NCBI RefSeq assembly: GCF_002007235.1
Contig: NZ_MUHW01000003.1
Coordinates: 1 to 64,000, forward strand
Origin: Oribacterium sp. C9
Lineage (GTDB): Bacteria > Bacillota > Clostridia > Lachnospirales > Lachnospiraceae
DNA length: 64,000 nt
Direction of reading: 5' to 3'
Shown here one piece after another: positions 1-9,083 of the stretch (position 1 is the first letter of the stretch; every line of letters starts with the position of its first letter). The notes beneath the pieces were generated by a model. That model saw nothing but the letters and a program-made list of their open reading frames with translations. It had not been told where the DNA came from and searched no databases. The position numbers and the translations under genes were made by a program.

Positions 1-55
1 TGCCGAACGGCACGTACGGTGGTGTGAGAGGGGGATTATATTCCCCCTACTCGAT
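1..55 (+). mobile_element. 3' end of a group II intron (domain V partial, domain VI)
   Basis: The first bases form the distal part of a domain V hairpin (TGCC loop GGCA, then CGTACGGT), followed by a domain VI hairpin: GAG-AGGGGGA paired with TTCCCCCT-A-CTC, with an unpaired A near 49 in the place of the branch-point adenosine. The intron should end at about 55 (CTACTCGAT). This is the usual terminus of bacterial ORF-containing group II introns. The rest of the intron and its reverse transcriptase would lie upstream of the window. The 3' exon starts at about 56. Called from secondary structure and remembered consensus only. Confidence 0.72.
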
Positions 56-74
56 TTCAGATCAGACACAATTT

Positions 75-129
75 ACCGTTCGCGGAGTTTTTCATACCGA
101 AAAGGGAGAAAATCGACCGTTCGCGGAGT
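75..129. repeat. Pair of 14-bp direct repeats
   Basis: ACCGTTCGCGGAGT occurs at 75-88 and again at 116-129, 41 bp apart, in the exon flanking the group II intron. The stretch between the intron and the peptide genes has no gene that I can support apart from the decayed precursor below. The function of the repeat is unknown. Confidence 0.6.
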
Positions 130-193
130 AATTGTCGCGGCTTTGGAAACACTTCGCAAAAGACGCATTTTGTGAAATATATTATCGGTATAC

Positions 194-378
194 TTATGGA
201 CGACTCGTTTTATAGCTTTTTATCGATATATGCCCGCCTGCTGCCACCTGATCCAGTTTTTGCAATCAAAAAGCCGATAAGATTTGACTCCTACCGGCAT
301 TGATATTATAACAAGAATGGTCTTTACCTCTTCTTCGGATTTTGCCCCATAAATCTTATTTTGAAGCTTCTCCGTCAA
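194..378 (-). pseudogene. Decayed third double-glycine peptide precursor
   Basis: Reading the minus strand from 378, one frame gives LTEKLQNKIYGAKSEEEV, clearly homologous to LTDELQNKIGNAKSEDEV of the intact precursor next door. Another frame near the end gives KLDQVAAGG, the leader cleavage motif, then a short tail ending in a stop at 194. The two halves are out of frame and no start codon is left, so this is a frameshifted paralogue. It abuts the stop codon of the intact precursor and shows that the locus once had at least three tandem precursor genes. Confidence 0.65.
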
Positions 379-575
379 TGAAAATTCATTCCTTTCATTA
401 AAAAATCATTCATGAATTGTTTAGTTACTCCACCAGACACCTGATCCAGTTCCGCATCATCAAGGATGACACCCGCTTCTTCTACATTCTGCTTTGTTTC
501 ACCGAGGATCTTCTTTACTTCGTCCTCAGACTTTGCATTCCCTATCTTGTTTTGCAGTTCATCAGTCAACTTCAT
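375..575 (-). CDS. Double-glycine leader peptide precursor (bacteriocin/signal type) 1
   Basis: A 66-residue protein. Residues 1-49 look like a charged helical leader of the Nif11/NHLP-like type ending in LDQVSGG, the classic double-glycine site cut by C39 peptidases. The predicted mature peptide is 17 residues (VTKQFMNDFLMKGMNFH), without cysteine and with few modifiable residues. The start at 575 is supported by GGAGG about 7 bases upstream. The C39 exporter that would cut and export it is on the same strand about 4.4 kb upstream. No modification enzyme is visible nearby, so an unmodified small bacteriocin or a signalling peptide is the likely product (inference). Confidence 0.75.
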   Translation of the reverse strand: MKLTDELQNKIGNAKSEDEVKKILGETKQNVEEAGVILDDAELDQVSGGVTKQFMNDFLMKGMNFH

Positions 576-711
576 AGTGCTACCTCCATGGTTTGCGGTT
601 AACTATCACTCTATGATTATATACGAACGGAATCCGGAAAGGGCAACAATCCCGCAAAAAATTTTACGCAAAATTTGTTATATTCCGTCAAGATTTTTTG
701 GGTTTGAAGAA

Positions 712-885
712 TTACCCGTGGATAAGCCTATTGATCTCTGATAAAGATCCCATTGTTCCACCGCCTGCTACCTGATCCATCTCTTCGTCCGTAAGCTCCA
801 TCCCGGCTTTTTCGATTATCTTCTTTGCTTCTTCCTTTTTCTCAGCCTTTTCTACATCCTCTTTAAGTTTTCCGATAAGTTTCAT
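712..885 (-). CDS. Double-glycine leader peptide precursor 2
   Basis: A 57-residue protein starting at 885, where AAGGAG sits 9 bases upstream; the reading frame extends further but without a site. It has a lysine/glutamate-rich leader (MKLIGKLKEDVEKAEKKEEA) ending in MDQVAGG and then a short core of about 15 residues (GTMGSLSEINRLIHG). It is a paralogue of precursor 1, which lies 137 bp downstream on the same strand. The core sequences differ completely while the leaders are alike, the usual pattern for families of exported peptides sharing one transporter. Activity is not predictable from sequence. Confidence 0.72.
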   Translation of the reverse strand: MKLIGKLKEDVEKAEKKEEAKKIIEKAGMELTDEEMDQVAGGGTMGSLSEINRLIHG

Positions 886-1127
886 TAGCACTATCTCCTT
901 GATTTCCGCGGGCATTGAGCCTCTTTCTTCAACCTGTTCTATTTATTTATACGATGAATCCGGAAAGAGGGCAACATGAAATTTAAAAGTTTTTTCAAAA
1001 TGTCTTCTGTATCTTCTGTATCTTCATACTTAGCGGTTACTGCTATTTCAGAAATGCCAATATCATACATACCAATTTACCTCCGGAAAGAATTATACAC
1101 CTTTCCCACAGGTAATTCCGCATACCC

Positions 1128-2096
1128 CTATATTTCATCATCGCCAATTAAGGTTTCATCGAAGATTTCACCGGTTTCCGGATCGAAGTTTACTCCGGGG
1201 ATCAAGCCTATCATTGGATCGTATTCAAAGCTGTCAAAGCGAATATCCTCTTGTGCATCAGGCGTGGCGGGTATGCCTTTAACCTCTTCATAATGGAAAA
1301 GAGGTCCCCTGGACGCAATCGGCGGCCCGAGAAGCATCGTGTTCTGTTCAATTTTTTCAAGATTTGCGTGTCTGTAAAGTGTTCTCCCTCGAAGTATTTC
1401 AAAGGAGTTTCCACGTCCACGTACGTTGTTTTCCCGAATTATGCGGTTTGAACACTCTGTAAATCCATTCGTGATTGAAATCGGACAATCCCAGTAATTA
1501 AATATCTGCTCATAGAAATTATGAACGGTGTTGGCCAACTTGCGGAAGTCTTCATAAATCGCTTCTGCCGGGATGCTTTTCTCCCATTCAACAAAAGCCT
1601 GTTGTGCATCTGATTTAGAATTACGATGTTCATCATAGATATTGAAAAAATCTTCTTTCAGGTCATATGCAACGGCAAGCGGCCCGTACACTTCATCCCC
1701 TCGACAAGCCCTGATCTGAGACGCCTCTTCGTCTGTCAAATCCCTTAATCTTGTCCGTAATGTATACGCCATACCTTTTTTTGTTGTTATACGATCTTTC
1801 TTTGTAAGCTTGCTCTGTACTTCTATGCGCACCTTATCCATAGCTCTGTTGGCATACGCTACCACATGGAAGTGATCAACCACCCATCTTGCATTCGGAA
1901 GAGCGGTATTGATGCTTTTTTCAAAGGGACGGTACATATCTGTACATACCCACAGAACATCGTCCGCATTCGGCATATTAGAAAAGTATGCAGTAAGTGA
2001 TGGCTGATTTCGGCCAAGCATCATATCATACAATGTGCGGTGTTCGAGATCCGTTACAACTATACTGGTTCGAAATGACGTGATATATGAAAACTG
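1128..2096 (-). pseudogene. ISL3-family transposase, 5'-truncated
   Basis: The minus-strand frame is open from about 2096 (an upstream TAA) to the stop at 1128. It encodes the DDE domain of an ISL3-type transposase: VTDLEHRTLYDMMLGRNQP, WVCTDMYRPFEKSI, WVVDHFHVVAYANRAMDKVR and, near the C-terminus, the family-typical NGFTECSNRIIRENNVRGRG. The N-terminal zinc-binding and helix-turn-helix part (roughly the first 100-150 residues of the family) is missing, and the frame starts inside the conserved region without a proper start codon. No terminal inverted repeats were recognised. Probably inactive. The 5' break coincides with the start of the plus-strand thioredoxin-like gene. Confidence 0.8.
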
Positions 2097-2719
2097 TTAA
2101 CACTCAAAGGGCTCTTATGAATGAGCTCACAGATGAAAAAACTCTGGTTATTTACAGACGAAATGGCTGTCTGGGATGTATTTATGTCTCTAAGCTCCTT
2201 GATTTTATCGACACACCTGATGCAAGGATCATCGCCTGTGAATGTGATAATACAAAAGAAAAATATCCGGAATTCGGAATAAAAAGTACACCCCTATGGG
2301 CTGTCTTTGAACATGGTGAAAAACTTTCAGAGATGAATCCGGCATCTGACAGAGAGGCTCTGTTTAGATTCCTGAATGAAACTGCGAGAATTGAAATACT
2401 GAGGCTTTTTTTTGATATGCAGCTCGATCTCGGACGTGAATACGCTGACAGAATGCAGGATGTGTTCGCAGAACTTATTGTGCGTAAACAGAAAGAGGAT
2501 GCAAATGCCATCATATCGGCCACAAGGCTCAAAGTCATGAAAGCATGCATGTCAAAAAGCTATCCTGAACGTGAGGAATGTATCGATCAGGTTCTTAATC
2601 GCATTCATGTTATACTCAAAGAAAGAATGTCTGAACCGGACGGTGACACAGAAGTCAGGAGAAAAGCGATTGAAGAACTTCCTCGGTTAAAAGAAGAATT
2701 ATTAAATTATACAGTATGA
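2087..2719 (+). CDS. Thioredoxin-fold protein with C-x-x-C motif, function unknown
   Basis: A 210-residue protein. Residues 1-105 look like a thioredoxin fold: a beta strand (TLVIYRRNG), then CLGC at residues 28-31 in the position of the redox-active C-x-x-C, and a threonine-proline turn (KSTPLWAVF) as the cis-proline loop. Residues about 110-210 are charged helices of unknown kind, with two further cysteines. No clear ribosome binding site precedes the ATG, because the truncated ISL3 transposase begins right there; the promoter may have been replaced. It is convergent with the NHLM exporter and could serve it or be unrelated. Confidence 0.6.
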   Translation: MKTVNTQRALMNELTDEKTLVIYRRNGCLGCIYVSKLLDFIDTPDARIIACECDNTKEKYPEFGIKSTPLWAVFEHGEKLSEMNPASDREALFRFLNETARIEILRLFFDMQLDLGREYADRMQDVFAELIVRKQKEDANAIISATRLKVMKACMSKSYPEREECIDQVLNRIHVILKERMSEPDGDTEVRRKAIEELPRLKEELLNYTV

Positions 2720-2750
2720 GCAGCTATCTTCTGATAGCTGCTCTGTTTTT
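2718..2750 (+). terminator. Rho-independent terminator of the thioredoxin-like gene
   Basis: An 11-bp perfect stem GAGCAGCTATC / GATAGCTGCTC with a 4-base loop overlaps the stop codon and is followed by a T-run (GTTTTT). Confidence 0.8.
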
Positions 2751-2754
2751 AGTA

Positions 2755-4953
2755 TCAACATTCTTCAGTCTTCTTCAAAACCTGCTGGCGTTTAACCAAC
2801 TCTGCAAATGCCCCATCCTTTTCCATAAGCTCTTCATAGGTTCCGTCTTCTACGATTTTCCCACCATCCAGAACTATAATCCTGTCACAATGTTTAACGG
2901 TTGAAAGTCTGTGAGCTATGACTATCCTGGTGCATTTCAGATTGTCGAGAGACTCTGCTATCTGCTTCTGGGTTATGTTGTCAAGGGCACTGGTAGCCTC
3001 ATCAAACATAAGTATCTTTGGCTTTGTGGCAACAGCCCGTGCTATCATAAGTCTCTGGCGCTGTCCTCCCGAGATACCGCCCATTCCATCCGTAATGAGT
3101 GTAGACATTCCCATGGGCATAGCACGGATATCATCGGCTATATGCACCATCTCTGCCGCCTCCCAGGCATCCTCCATGGTAAGCTTTGAATCCGAAACAG
3201 CAATATTGGAAAAAATGTCTCCGTAGAAAAGCTGACTGTTCTGAAGCACAGTACCTATCTTTGAACGGACAGACTTAAGGTCCAGACTTTCAAGGTCTCT
3301 CCCGTCGTAATAAACAGCGCCCTTTAAAGGCTTCTCGAATCCAAGCAAAAGTCTGAAGAGTGTACTCTTCCCGCATCCGGTTTTTCCTGTTATCGCCACA
3401 TATTGTCCCGGTCGTATCTTCAAGCTGAGATCATCTATGATCATAGGCATATCATCATTGTAGCGGAAGGAAACATGGTTTAGCTCGATGGCTCCGTTCA
3501 GCTTATCCACAACCTGTTTTTCTTCAGCCACTTCCGGAAGGGTTTCGGTTATAGGCCGCACCATCTCAAGACATGGAAACACCTTAGCCATAGGCTCTAT
3601 AATCATCTGCAAAGTTGCGTAAGCTCCAGTCAAAAAACCGAAGGCAGCATTAAACGCATAGAACTCACCTATGGTTACACCTGATTTTATTGCACAATAA
3701 TAAATGATGATCAATCCTATGATGGGAAATGCCTCAGCTATCACCCTGCTTACTTTCACAAAAAGCGGCGGAGAGTAAAGCAGTTCAGCCTGTTCTGCAT
3801 AACTTCTTCCCCATTTTGCAAATGCTCTTTTCTCGGCACCTGAAAGTTTTATTTTTTCAATGCCGGCTACAATTCCCACAGCCAGACCGCTTTCCTTTGC
3901 TTCGAGATCCATCTGAATAAGATTTATTTTTGCTTTTTCCCGGATAGCCATGATATCAACCAGCAGTACCAGAACCGTCACAACAAGACCGGGCCAAGCA
4001 AGAGCCGGAGAAAAAGAAAATATCTGAACTATATAAATAAAGGAAAACATAAATGTAACAAAGCCTGCCAGCCCGATTTCCACCAGCTGCTCAACCAGTA
4101 TCGTCATATATTGCACACGTCTTGACAGATCTCCGGAAGAATACCCCCTGAAAAAAGATGTCGGGAGCGATAATACACGCATCATGGTTGCAGCTTCTAT
4201 CTGAAGGTTCAGACTCATAGACAGATTTTTCAGATAAAATTCCTGCACTATCCCGAACAGAACCTTTCCCAGAGAAGCAGAAATCATGAATGCAAAAATG
4301 GCAAGAAGCCCCGAATACTGCCCCGAGGGTTCCACATCGGAAAAAAGACTACTTGCCAGATAAGGCAGTAAAGCCCCCACCAGAGTGGCTATCAATGCAA
4401 ATACAAGATATCCAGCCAGTGATTTCCTGCTTACATTCTCAAAAATATAATCATATAACTCCCTTACCCCCATTATTACATTGGGGAAGGGCTTATAAAA
4501 TACTATAGCTTCCTCCGAAAAAATAGCCTCATTTTTCCGGGTTATCCGCATCATGGATCCTGATACAGGATCGGTATAGTGATATCCTGTTACACTCTTA
4601 GGTATGAGAGCAACAGGTTCTCCTCTCTCCTTTAATGTCGTAAGCATTGCCCCATGGGCGCCTTTTATCCAACCCTTTTGCAGCTTTACATCTCTTGCAA
4701 TGATTCCTGACGGGCGCAAAAGATACTCCATTACTTCTTCGAAGGTGTTCAGACTATCGGGAACCTCACGTTTCTTCACATGATAGTACTTAAGGATGGC
4801 TTCCACTGCATCCTCTGCCCGACCTCTTTCCTCATTAAGGGCACCGGAAAGCTTTTTTCCAATGACAGAACCTGCTATACGAAGACAAGAATCTTCAAAT
4901 GCATCCTGATCATATTTTTTTCTTTGATTTATTTGTTCTTCAAACAGGCTCAT
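2755..4953 (-). CDS. NHLM-type peptide export ABC transporter, ATP-binding/permease subunit
   Basis: A 732-residue ABC half-transporter. Residues 1-150 form a soluble N-terminal domain without a C39 cysteine protease motif, as in the second ABC protein of NHLM bacteriocin systems. A six-helix membrane domain follows (about 175-430), then the nucleotide-binding domain with Walker A GKTGCGKST, the signature SGGQRQRLMIARAVA and Walker B KILMFDEATSALD. Its start at 4953 is 8 bases after the stop of the peptidase-ABC gene, so the two are cotranscribed. It likely pairs with that protein to export double-glycine peptides across the membrane. Confidence 0.88.
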   Translation of the reverse strand: MSLFEEQINQRKKYDQDAFEDSCLRIAGSVIGKKLSGALNEERGRAEDAVEAILKYYHVKKREVPDSLNTFEEVMEYLLRPSGIIARDVKLQKGWIKGAHGAMLTTLKERGEPVALIPKSVTGYHYTDPVSGSMMRITRKNEAIFSEEAIVFYKPFPNVIMGVRELYDYIFENVSRKSLAGYLVFALIATLVGALLPYLASSLFSDVEPSGQYSGLLAIFAFMISASLGKVLFGIVQEFYLKNLSMSLNLQIEAATMMRVLSLPTSFFRGYSSGDLSRRVQYMTILVEQLVEIGLAGFVTFMFSFIYIVQIFSFSPALAWPGLVVTVLVLLVDIMAIREKAKINLIQMDLEAKESGLAVGIVAGIEKIKLSGAEKRAFAKWGRSYAEQAELLYSPPLFVKVSRVIAEAFPIIGLIIIYYCAIKSGVTIGEFYAFNAAFGFLTGAYATLQMIIEPMAKVFPCLEMVRPITETLPEVAEEKQVVDKLNGAIELNHVSFRYNDDMPMIIDDLSLKIRPGQYVAITGKTGCGKSTLFRLLLGFEKPLKGAVYYDGRDLESLDLKSVRSKIGTVLQNSQLFYGDIFSNIAVSDSKLTMEDAWEAAEMVHIADDIRAMPMGMSTLITDGMGGISGGQRQRLMIARAVATKPKILMFDEATSALDNITQKQIAESLDNLKCTRIVIAHRLSTVKHCDRIIVLDGGKIVEDGTYEELMEKDGAFAELVKRQQVLKKTEEC

Positions 4954-4961
4954 TTGCTACC

Positions 4962-7190
4962 TCAATCGCTGGATACAAGATTTGTGTATAATCCATTTTT
5001 CGCCATAAGCTCTTCATGAGTTCCTCTTTCCACAACTTTTCCGTGATCAATGACAAGAATCTCATCGCAATCACGAATAGTAGATAAACGATGGGCTATC
5101 ACTATACTGCTGATGCCTCTGTCCCGTATTGAACGGACAACCTCATGTTCTGTCTGAGCATCAAGGGTATTGGTGGCTTCATCAAGTATGATGAGAGTCG
5201 GATCCTGAGCAAGAACTCTTGCAATCTCCATCCTCTGTTTCTGCCCACCCGAAAAATCACAGCCTCCTTCAGACATCTGATACTGATAACCGCTTTTTCG
5301 CTGCATGATGTCATCATGAATCCTTGCATCTCTTGCAGCCATAATGATGTCAAAATCTTCTATGGAGCGGTCCCACATCCGTATGTTATTGGAAATTGTA
5401 TCCTCAAACATAATGATATATTGATTAACAACCGCAACGGATCCGGCAAACACATCCCTGTCTATTTCATTTATTCTTTTACCATCAAAAAGGATATCTC
5501 CACTCCATGGCTGATACAGTCCTGATATCAGTTTTCCTATAGTACTTTTCCCGCAGCCCGAGGCTCCCACGAAAGCAATGCTTTTTCCGGGATAAAGCTC
5601 CAGGTTAAGATTTTCTATGGTAGGAGGCGAAAGTTTAGAATATCCGAAGGTGACATCACGGATACTGAGCTTTCCGGACAGTTTTTGTACTGATTTTCTG
5701 CTTTCGGCATCCATTGTGGATTTCACAGACTCCGTAACCTTGACGGGTTCTTTGTTTGTAAAGAACGGATCCAGGGGATAGCTCATCACGTCATCAATAC
5801 GTTCCATCTCGGTACGCATTTCCTGCAGTTGCTGTCCTGCCATAACAAAAGACTGTGCGGGAGCAAAGAACTGTGTCAAAAGACCTGCAAAAGCGAGTAC
5901 CATACCCGGAGTAAACTGACCTTTCATGACCATATAGGCGCCCATTACAAGTATGATGTCATTAACCAGCGAAATGATAAGCTCCGGCATTTTCAGGAGA
6001 TAAATATCAAGCTTGTTGTAACCGGTTTTTTGTGAATTGACTCCTGCCTGATATCCTGCCCATCTTTTAAAATATCCGTTTTCTGCTCCGGCAGCTTTTA
6101 AAGTTTCTATGATCCTTATTCCCGCTATGGTTGATGAATACATCTTTGAAGAATCCCTCATCATCACACGGGTGATATTGATCCTCTTGTTACTGCTCCA
6201 CCAGACCACAGCCATATTGATCATCACTGAAACGATCCCAATGACAGTCATGATAACTGAATGCTTAAGCATTACCACAAGATAAAACAGTAGCATAAAG
6301 GAATTGATCACAAATGGAGCCAGCAGATATATCAGACGATTTGCGATATTGGCACTTTGAGTCCTTCTTTGTTCAATGTCTCCTACCATACGCTGGGAAA
6401 AGAAGCTCATGGGAAGTCTCAAAACATGCCAGAAATACCGGGTATTTTCTGCAGCTGCAAATTTCCCGATGACTCTATAGGAGTAGATAGCCTGTACCCA
6501 TCCCGCAGTGATTTCGATGATGGCAAATACCGTTAAAGCTGTGATGAAAGGTCCCACCAGATCAGGATTTTCACCTCCCAGCATATGATCCATAAAAAAC
6601 CTGGAAAAACCTGTCATGATAAGCTTCACCAGAGAAATTATGGCTGTCATGGAGGCAACAAGTATTAAAGCAGGACCTGTTCCTTTCAGATGTTTAGCTG
6701 AAAATTCCATGATACTTTTCTTCTTTCCCGAAGGAGAAAAGTTTTCACCCGGAGAACAGATTATGGTAACACCTGTATACTCTTTATCCATTTCCTCTGC
6801 CGACACAACGATATCACCTTTTGCAGGGTCGTTGATATATACCTTATTATCACGAACTCCTCTAAGAACCACAAAATGATTAAATCCCCAATGAATGATA
6901 CAGGGGAATGTGCCGTCGGTTTTTAGCTTATCAGGCTCAAATAAGTACCCCTTGGCCTCAAGTCCGTAGGCTCTCATGGTTCGTGCAAGGTTACCTGCTT
7001 TTACGCCGTCACGTGATACTCCGCAATCAACTCTCAGCTGTTCCAGCGGAATCCATTTATCATAATAGGCAAGGATCATGGCAACACAGGCTGCACCACA
7101 TTCCAGGGATTCCATCTGCATGATAACAGGAACCCTTGCAACTTTTCCTTTGACAGGCTGCCTGATTTTTTTCTTAATGTCTTTTCCCAT
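4962..7190 (-). CDS. Peptidase C39-containing peptide export ABC transporter (NHLM type)
   Basis: A 742-residue protein with an N-terminal C39 cysteine protease (residues about 20-150): catalytic Cys in QMESLECGAACVAMI, His in HWGFNHFVVL and Asp in INDPAKGD. Six membrane helices follow (about 165-450), then an ATPase domain with Walker A GASGCGKST, signature SGGQKQRMEIARVLA and Walker B LIILDEATNTLD. The family removes double-glycine leaders at the cytoplasmic face while exporting the peptide. The natural substrates are the two precursors at 375-885. It starts with AAAGGGA upstream at 7190, 22 bp after the short HlyD-like gene. Confidence 0.9.
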   Translation of the reverse strand: MGKDIKKKIRQPVKGKVARVPVIMQMESLECGAACVAMILAYYDKWIPLEQLRVDCGVSRDGVKAGNLARTMRAYGLEAKGYLFEPDKLKTDGTFPCIIHWGFNHFVVLRGVRDNKVYINDPAKGDIVVSAEEMDKEYTGVTIICSPGENFSPSGKKKSIMEFSAKHLKGTGPALILVASMTAIISLVKLIMTGFSRFFMDHMLGGENPDLVGPFITALTVFAIIEITAGWVQAIYSYRVIGKFAAAENTRYFWHVLRLPMSFFSQRMVGDIEQRRTQSANIANRLIYLLAPFVINSFMLLFYLVVMLKHSVIMTVIGIVSVMINMAVVWWSSNKRINITRVMMRDSSKMYSSTIAGIRIIETLKAAGAENGYFKRWAGYQAGVNSQKTGYNKLDIYLLKMPELIISLVNDIILVMGAYMVMKGQFTPGMVLAFAGLLTQFFAPAQSFVMAGQQLQEMRTEMERIDDVMSYPLDPFFTNKEPVKVTESVKSTMDAESRKSVQKLSGKLSIRDVTFGYSKLSPPTIENLNLELYPGKSIAFVGASGCGKSTIGKLISGLYQPWSGDILFDGKRINEIDRDVFAGSVAVVNQYIIMFEDTISNNIRMWDRSIEDFDIIMAARDARIHDDIMQRKSGYQYQMSEGGCDFSGGQKQRMEIARVLAQDPTLIILDEATNTLDAQTEHEVVRSIRDRGISSIVIAHRLSTIRDCDEILVIDHGKVVERGTHEELMAKNGLYTNLVSSD

Positions 7191-7211
7191 ACTTTTGTCC
7201 CTTTAGAATCT

Positions 7212-7424
7212 TCAATGCAACAGATACTGTATCGGAGCAACATACTGTACTCCTTCCGAAGTATTAACAGCGATGGTTCCCAAAAAGCTCCAAATCAGGG
7301 TTCCGATAAGAATGATAAGTATCGCAATAAGAATCAGCCATACGGAAGGTGAAGAAATCTTTATGTAGTCATCTATATCATCGGGATTTGAAATACGATC
7401 GAGACTTTTTTTACGAAAAAGCAT
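7212..7424 (-). CDS. Very short HlyD/NHLM secretion-protein-like membrane protein (truncated?)
   Basis: Starting at the ATG at 7424 (GGAGG 5 bases upstream) this gives 70 residues. MLFRKKSLDRISNPDDID and KISSPSVWLILI match the N-terminus of NHLM bacteriocin secretion proteins, followed by one membrane helix. The protein then ends after EGVQYVAPIQYLLH, where the family would continue for about 200 residues of coiled-coil and lipoyl-like barrel. It directly precedes the C39 exporter. Either the periplasmic-adaptor part was lost by deletion or this lineage uses a minimal membrane anchor. The gene is otherwise neat (good ribosome binding site, tight spacing), which argues that it is still translated. 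Confidence 0.6.
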   Translation of the reverse strand: MLFRKKSLDRISNPDDIDDYIKISSPSVWLILIAILIILIGTLIWSFLGTIAVNTSEGVQYVAPIQYLLH

Positions 7425-7464
7425 GTTATCCTCCATGTTGTCAAAATTATCTACTTATACAATA

Positions 7465-7608
7465 TTATAATGATTTTGTTTGCGTTTTACACTTCGGAAA
7501 TGATGATAGATTGACAAAAAGAAAACCTGCAGCAAGATACAGAATGACCCCTATCATTATAAGTACAACAAAAAGATCAGAGAGCCTCTGATCTAAAAAA
7601 CTGTACCG
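7465..7608 (-). pseudogene. C-terminal fragment of a small membrane protein
   Basis: The minus frame open from 7608 to the stop at 7465 encodes about 47 residues including a convincing membrane helix (LFVVLIMIGVILYLAAGFLF). It has no good start, and an in-frame TGA at 7609-7611 ends it abruptly on the transposon side. It may be the 3' end of a gene cut by insertion of the transposon to its right, which would put one transposon end near 7610. Alternatively the frame is fortuitous. Confidence 0.35.
7565..7594 (-). terminator. Terminator-like hairpin between transposon and export operon
   Basis: A perfect 9-bp stem AGATCAGAG / CTCTGATCT with a 3-base loop (7574-7594), followed on the minus strand by CTTTTTGTT. 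It lies between the transposase genes and the export operon and could stop transcription from the former. It overlaps the membrane-protein fragment. Confidence 0.55.
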
Positions 7609-7728
7609 TCAGAGGGTGAGGTGAACTCGCATTAGCGATAGGCCAGGCCCTTACTGCCACGATACAGCTGATTACATTATACAGTTGTAGATCGTTTTAA
7701 ATAATTGGATTCTGAAAAATATATAGTT

Positions 7729-9048
7729 TTAGAACAGTTCGTTCATCAGGAACACATAGCTGAGTTCAGTATATTTCCTCCATGCAAGCGGCTCCCTTAA
7801 TTCAGATAGTTTCTCTTCTGTAAGAGTTTTTATAAACTCAAGTGCCCTTTTTGCTTTTTCAAGGGCATCCTGCATTTTTGTGATCTGTATTGAGGCGGTT
7901 GTTTCCTTGTCCTTCCACTTATCTATCACAGCCTTAAGAACTCGCTGATCCCTTATTATCACCTTCTTCGGATCAACAAGACGTTTCCCTTCTCGTTTCT
8001 TCCTTGAAGCCTCTCTGCGGACCGCAGCTTCCTCATCTGCATATCTGCGTCTGATGCTTTTTAGATCACCACCAGTCATCATTACCGATGCCGGAACTCC
8101 AAAATAATTATCAAGAGGATATACTCCGGTTGTGGCATACTGGTAGAATTCCTCCGGAGTAAGACCGGCGAGATCATACTGATAATGTTCAGAATTATAT
8201 GCATTAAGGTATCCGTTAACAAGCTTCCTTGCAGAAGAGAAGTCTCTGCACATAGCGACCATATCAAGGATTGCCGTCTTAAGTCTTCCAAAAAAACTCT
8301 CCATTGGAGCATTATCCTGGGAGTTCCCTCTGGCAGATACCGACTGTACAAATCCGTCATTATGTAACAGCTCTGTGAATGATGAAGCGAGATACTGACT
8401 TCCCTGGTCATGATGTACGTATACCTCATTGGCCTTCATTACTTCATCAAGCTCAGTTCCGTGACTCTTCATCATATACCGGTAAGCTTCTTCCACGAGC
8501 TGCAGCGACATATATCTCCCAATACTCCATCCAAGGTTTTCCCTGGTATATGCATCTCTGAACACACAAAGATAAAAGGGAGATCTGTATTCACCATAGT
8601 ACAGATAGGTTATATCAGAAAGTATGACCCTTCTCGGTCCAATAAAGAAGTTCTGGTTAACTGCATTTGGTGGAGCTGCGCATACATGGTTATGTGAGGC
8701 CTGATGCTTATAGGCATCCTTATGGGGCATCTGTGCCTGAACGTTCATTTCTGCCATGAGTGAAGCTATCTTCTTAGTGTTTACGATCTTGTCAAATCTC
8801 CTAAATAGTTCCACCCGGAAAGTTCTCTTGCCGGGAACCACACCATTCCTTGCGATGATGATCCTTCTCATGAGTTCCTTGATAGCATCACGTTCAGACC
8901 TTTTCTCAGCCTGTTTTCCAAAAACATCTTCCCTGCGCCCCTTCCATGCATAATACCCGGAATCAGATACTCCAAACATTCGCAGACACTGGGATGTGTT
9001 GTAACCACTTTTGCTTACCTTTTGCTTATTTATAAATGAATCCACCAT
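7729..9048 (-). CDS. IS3-like DDE transposase with C-terminal coiled coil
   Basis: A 439-residue protein. A helix-turn-helix-like start (SQCLRMFGVSDSGYYAW) is followed by an rve/DDE integrase core with all three acidic residues visible: VILSDITYLYYGEYRSPFYL, VHHDQGSQYLASSF and SQDNAPMESFFGRLK. The last 100 residues are a highly charged helix (RRYADEEAAVRREASRKKRE onward), which IS3 OrfB proteins do not have. It is the third gene of a run of three on the same strand, 35 bp behind the small middle gene. IS3 group is the closest fit, but the three-gene layout is not a standard IS3. Confidence 0.82.
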   Translation of the reverse strand: MVDSFINKQKVSKSGYNTSQCLRMFGVSDSGYYAWKGRREDVFGKQAEKRSERDAIKELMRRIIIARNGVVPGKRTFRVELFRRFDKIVNTKKIASLMAEMNVQAQMPHKDAYKHQASHNHVCAAPPNAVNQNFFIGPRRVILSDITYLYYGEYRSPFYLCVFRDAYTRENLGWSIGRYMSLQLVEEAYRYMMKSHGTELDEVMKANEVYVHHDQGSQYLASSFTELLHNDGFVQSVSARGNSQDNAPMESFFGRLKTAILDMVAMCRDFSSARKLVNGYLNAYNSEHYQYDLAGLTPEEFYQYATTGVYPLDNYFGVPASVMMTGGDLKSIRRRYADEEAAVRREASRKKREGKRLVDPKKVIIRDQRVLKAVIDKWKDKETTASIQITKMQDALEKAKRALEFIKTLTEEKLSELREPLAWRKYTELSYVFLMNELF

Positions 9049-9083
9049 AACAAATCTGTCTGCACAGATTTCCTTTTCTTCGA

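Noticed and set aside
1-55. Start of the window as a bacteriocin or CRISPR repeat
   Set aside because: The paired hairpins and CTACTCGAT end fit group II intron domains V and VI much better.
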